Origin: Candidatus Sumerlaeota bacterium
GTDB lineage: Bacteria > Sumerlaeota > Sumerlaeia > MVZB01 > JAJFLK01
NCBI GenBank assembly: GCA_021772735.1
Contig: JAJFLK010000399.1
Span: 1 to 6,969, forward strand
Direction of reading: 5' to 3'
DNA length: 6,969 nt
Of this stretch, positions 6,106 to 6,969 are shown piece after piece. The translations under genes and the position numbers were made by a program. The notes beneath the pieces are model-generated. The model ran no database searches. It had not been told where the DNA came from and saw nothing but the letters and a program-made list of their open reading frames with translations. Position 1 is the first letter of the stretch. Each line of letters begins with the position of its first letter.

Positions 6106-6136
6106 GGGACCGCAACTTGCAATTCAGCGATGCCAG

Positions 6137-6236
6137 TGGCCGGAATAATTAGGGACAGTTACCTATTTTCGGTTCAGTTTTAGCAGCTCGAATGTCTATA
6201 GCGAAAATAGGTAACTGTCCCTAATTATTCCGGCCA
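6137..6236. repeat. 100-base element: two perfect 35-base inverted arms (REP/MITE-like)
   Basis: The arms at 6137-6171 and 6202-6236 are exact reverse complements over all 35 bases, around a 30-base centre. Each arm starts TGGCCGGAATAATT and contains the core GGGACAGTTACC followed by TATTTTC. The core resembles the GGGACAGT-type palindromic repeats that I recall lying around Y1 (IS200-like, RAYT) transposases; this is from memory and was not searched. The left arm is preceded by G, giving GTGG at 6136-6139, like the tetranucleotide of some REP sequences; the right arm gives ATGG. No target duplication is visible, as expected for Y1 elements. No transposase is in the window, so it would be non-autonomous. 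In RNA it would fold into a very stable hairpin that separates the thioesterase from the EF-hand gene, 28 bases before the latter's ATG. Confidence 0.8.
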
Positions 6237-6250
6237 TCGAATACAATCGA

Positions 6251-6255
6251 AAGGA
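6251..6255 (+). promoter_or_regulatory. Ribosome binding site of the EF-hand gene
   Basis: AAGGA lies 9 bases before the ATG at 6265. It fixes the start of a reading frame that is open to the right edge and might otherwise be missed. Confidence 0.65.
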
Positions 6256-6264
6256 TTATTGATT

Positions 6265-6969
6265 ATGAATTTCAAAACGCTTCACCGAACACTGCCCGTC
6301 TTCGGCCTCGGTTTGGCAGGGATGGCGTTCGCGCTTCCGGCGTGTGCCAGCGCGCAAGCCGCAAAGACCGACACGGCAGACACCGATAACACAAATCCGC
6401 TATCACGAGATCGCGGCGGGAGAGGGCTCAGCCAGATCGACACCGATGGCGACGGCTCGATCAATCACGCCGAATACACGGCTTTTATGTCCAAGCGTTT
6501 CGAGCGCGCCGACAGAGACGGCGACGGCACGCTGAGCGGACATGAACTGCGTGGCCTGATGCAGGCCGGACGCGAGCGGCGTGGTGACTCAGCCGGGCGC
6601 GGCGGCGATCAGGACCGTCGTGGGCGAGGCGGACGCGACTTCGCCGACGGCCAGCGTGGTCGTGAAGATCGCGGTGGCCACGGTGGTCGCGATTCAGCTT
6701 GGGGGCATGGTCGCGAGGGTCGCGATGGCGACTCGCGTCGTGGTGAATGGTCCATGAACGGAGGCCGACGCGGCGGCGAGGAATCCGGCCGAGGGCGCGC
6801 GCCACGCGCCCAGCATCCCGAAGATCGCAGCCGGGGTCGCCAGGGTGGTTTCGGCGGCGGCGGTGATCGCGAACGCCCCGATCCCGCGGCGATCTTCAAG
6901 CGCTTTGACGCCGATGGCGATGGACGCCTGACGAGTGAAGAGGCGCCCCCGCCGATGGCCGAGCGGTTC
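6265..6969 (+). CDS. Secreted EF-hand calcium-binding protein with Gly/Arg/Asp-rich region, partial
   Basis: The frame is open for 235 codons to the right edge; the C-terminus is missing. The N-terminus (1-33) is a signal peptide: MNFKTLHR, then a hydrophobic core, then LPACASAQAA. Cleavage after ASA (30) is plausible. LPAC at 24-27 could instead be a lipobox with C27 as the lipidated residue, though Pro at that position is uncommon. Three canonical EF-hand loops are visible: DTDGDGSINHAE (59-70), DRDGDGTLSGHE (83-94) and DADGDGRLTSEE (215-226), all with the calcium-ligand Asp at 1, 3 and 5 and Glu at 12. Between the second and third lie about 105 residues of Gly, Arg and Asp with little order expected. 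The closing EEAPPPMAERF suggests that another EF-hand follows beyond the edge. Proteins of this build are frequent in planctomycetes. The exact function is unknown; calcium binding outside the cytoplasm is likely. It has a strong ribosome binding site and lies just after the long inverted repeat. Confidence 0.85.
   Translation, partial: MNFKTLHRTLPVFGLGLAGMAFALPACASAQAAKTDTADTDNTNPLSRDRGGRGLSQIDTDGDGSINHAEYTAFMSKRFERADRDGDGTLSGHELRGLMQAGRERRGDSAGRGGDQDRRGRGGRDFADGQRGREDRGGHGGRDSAWGHGREGRDGDSRRGEWSMNGGRRGGEESGRGRAPRAQHPEDRSRGRQGGFGGGGDRERPDPAAIFKRFDADGDGRLTSEEAPPPMAERF

Larger units (their letters stand above)
5958..6264. other. Non-coding stretch with palindromes between thioesterase and EF-hand genes
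   Basis: These 307 bases encode no recognisable protein. They hold a series of perfect short inverted repeats at 5969-5982, 6036-6048, 6060-6071 and 6092-6105, and then the 100-base long inverted repeat. A ribosome binding site for the next gene lies at 6251-6255. TACAAT at 6242-6247 resembles a -10 box, but it lies too close to the ribosome binding site and has no -35 partner at normal distance. Confidence 0.6.

Noticed and set aside
5532..6122. Minus-strand open frame of 196 codons across the thioesterase end and the following spacer
   Set aside because: Most of it is antisense to the thioesterase; the rest crosses the palindromes. No motif or ribosome binding site supports it.
6137..6236. 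Long inverted repeat as a simple intrinsic terminator
   Set aside because: No T-run follows on either strand, and 35-base perfect arms are far longer than terminators need. It may still affect transcription, but a repeat element explains it better.
6485..6805. Minus-strand open frames opposite the EF-hand gene
   Set aside because: They are mirror images of the Gly/Arg/Asp-rich repeat coding region and read as Arg/His/Pro low complexity.

Overview
The window reads as GC-rich bacterial chromosome, most likely from a planctomycete or a relative. The reasons are a cytochrome b6-like quinol oxidase complex split into separate N- and C-terminal cytochrome b genes, a secreted protein with DxDGDG EF-hands typical of that phylum, and a bacterial acyl-ACP thioesterase. 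No marker gene is present, so the taxonomy is inference.

Layout. From the left edge to about 4.6 kb everything is on the minus strand, so it should be read right to left. An ABC exporter pair comes first: an ATPase at 3580-4587 with a TTG start, then a permease at 2576-3583, joined by a 4-base ATGA overlap. After a 344-base gap come the three genes of a Rieske/cytochrome b complex: the Rieske Fe-S protein (1569-2231), the b6-like cytochrome b N-terminal subunit (672-1454) and a subunit IV-like cytochrome b C-terminal subunit that runs off the left edge (1-611). The order Rieske, b N-half, b C-half is the usual operon order. The three proteins would form a menaquinol or ubiquinol:cytochrome c oxidoreductase. 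A candidate haem c(i) cysteine in the b subunit places it in the b6f / Firmicutes-bc branch rather than with mitochondrial-type bc1.

From about 4.6 kb rightwards the genes are on the plus strand. A 258-base divergent spacer carries a good sigma70-type promoter candidate facing the ABC operon and a weaker one facing right. A small YCII-domain protein (4846-5142) overlaps the start of an acyl-ACP thioesterase (5139-5957) by ATGA, so the two are probably translationally coupled. A 307-base non-coding stretch follows. It holds several short perfect palindromes and then a 100-base element made of two perfect 35-base inverted arms around a 30-base centre (6137-6236). Immediately after it, with a clear ribosome binding site, starts a secreted EF-hand protein (6265 to the right edge) with a Gly/Arg/Asp-rich central region.

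The 100-base inverted repeat is the item most worth following up. It looks like a REP/MITE-type element of the kind moved by Y1 (IS200-like, RAYT) transposases, but no transposase is in the window. Variant features of the respiratory complex (haem c(i) cysteine, altered Qo motif, extra membrane helices in the C-terminal subunit, long Lys-rich Rieske N-terminus) are the next most interesting. I found no tRNA, rRNA, CRISPR array or intact insertion sequence, and nothing that is clearly a new defence or biosynthetic system.
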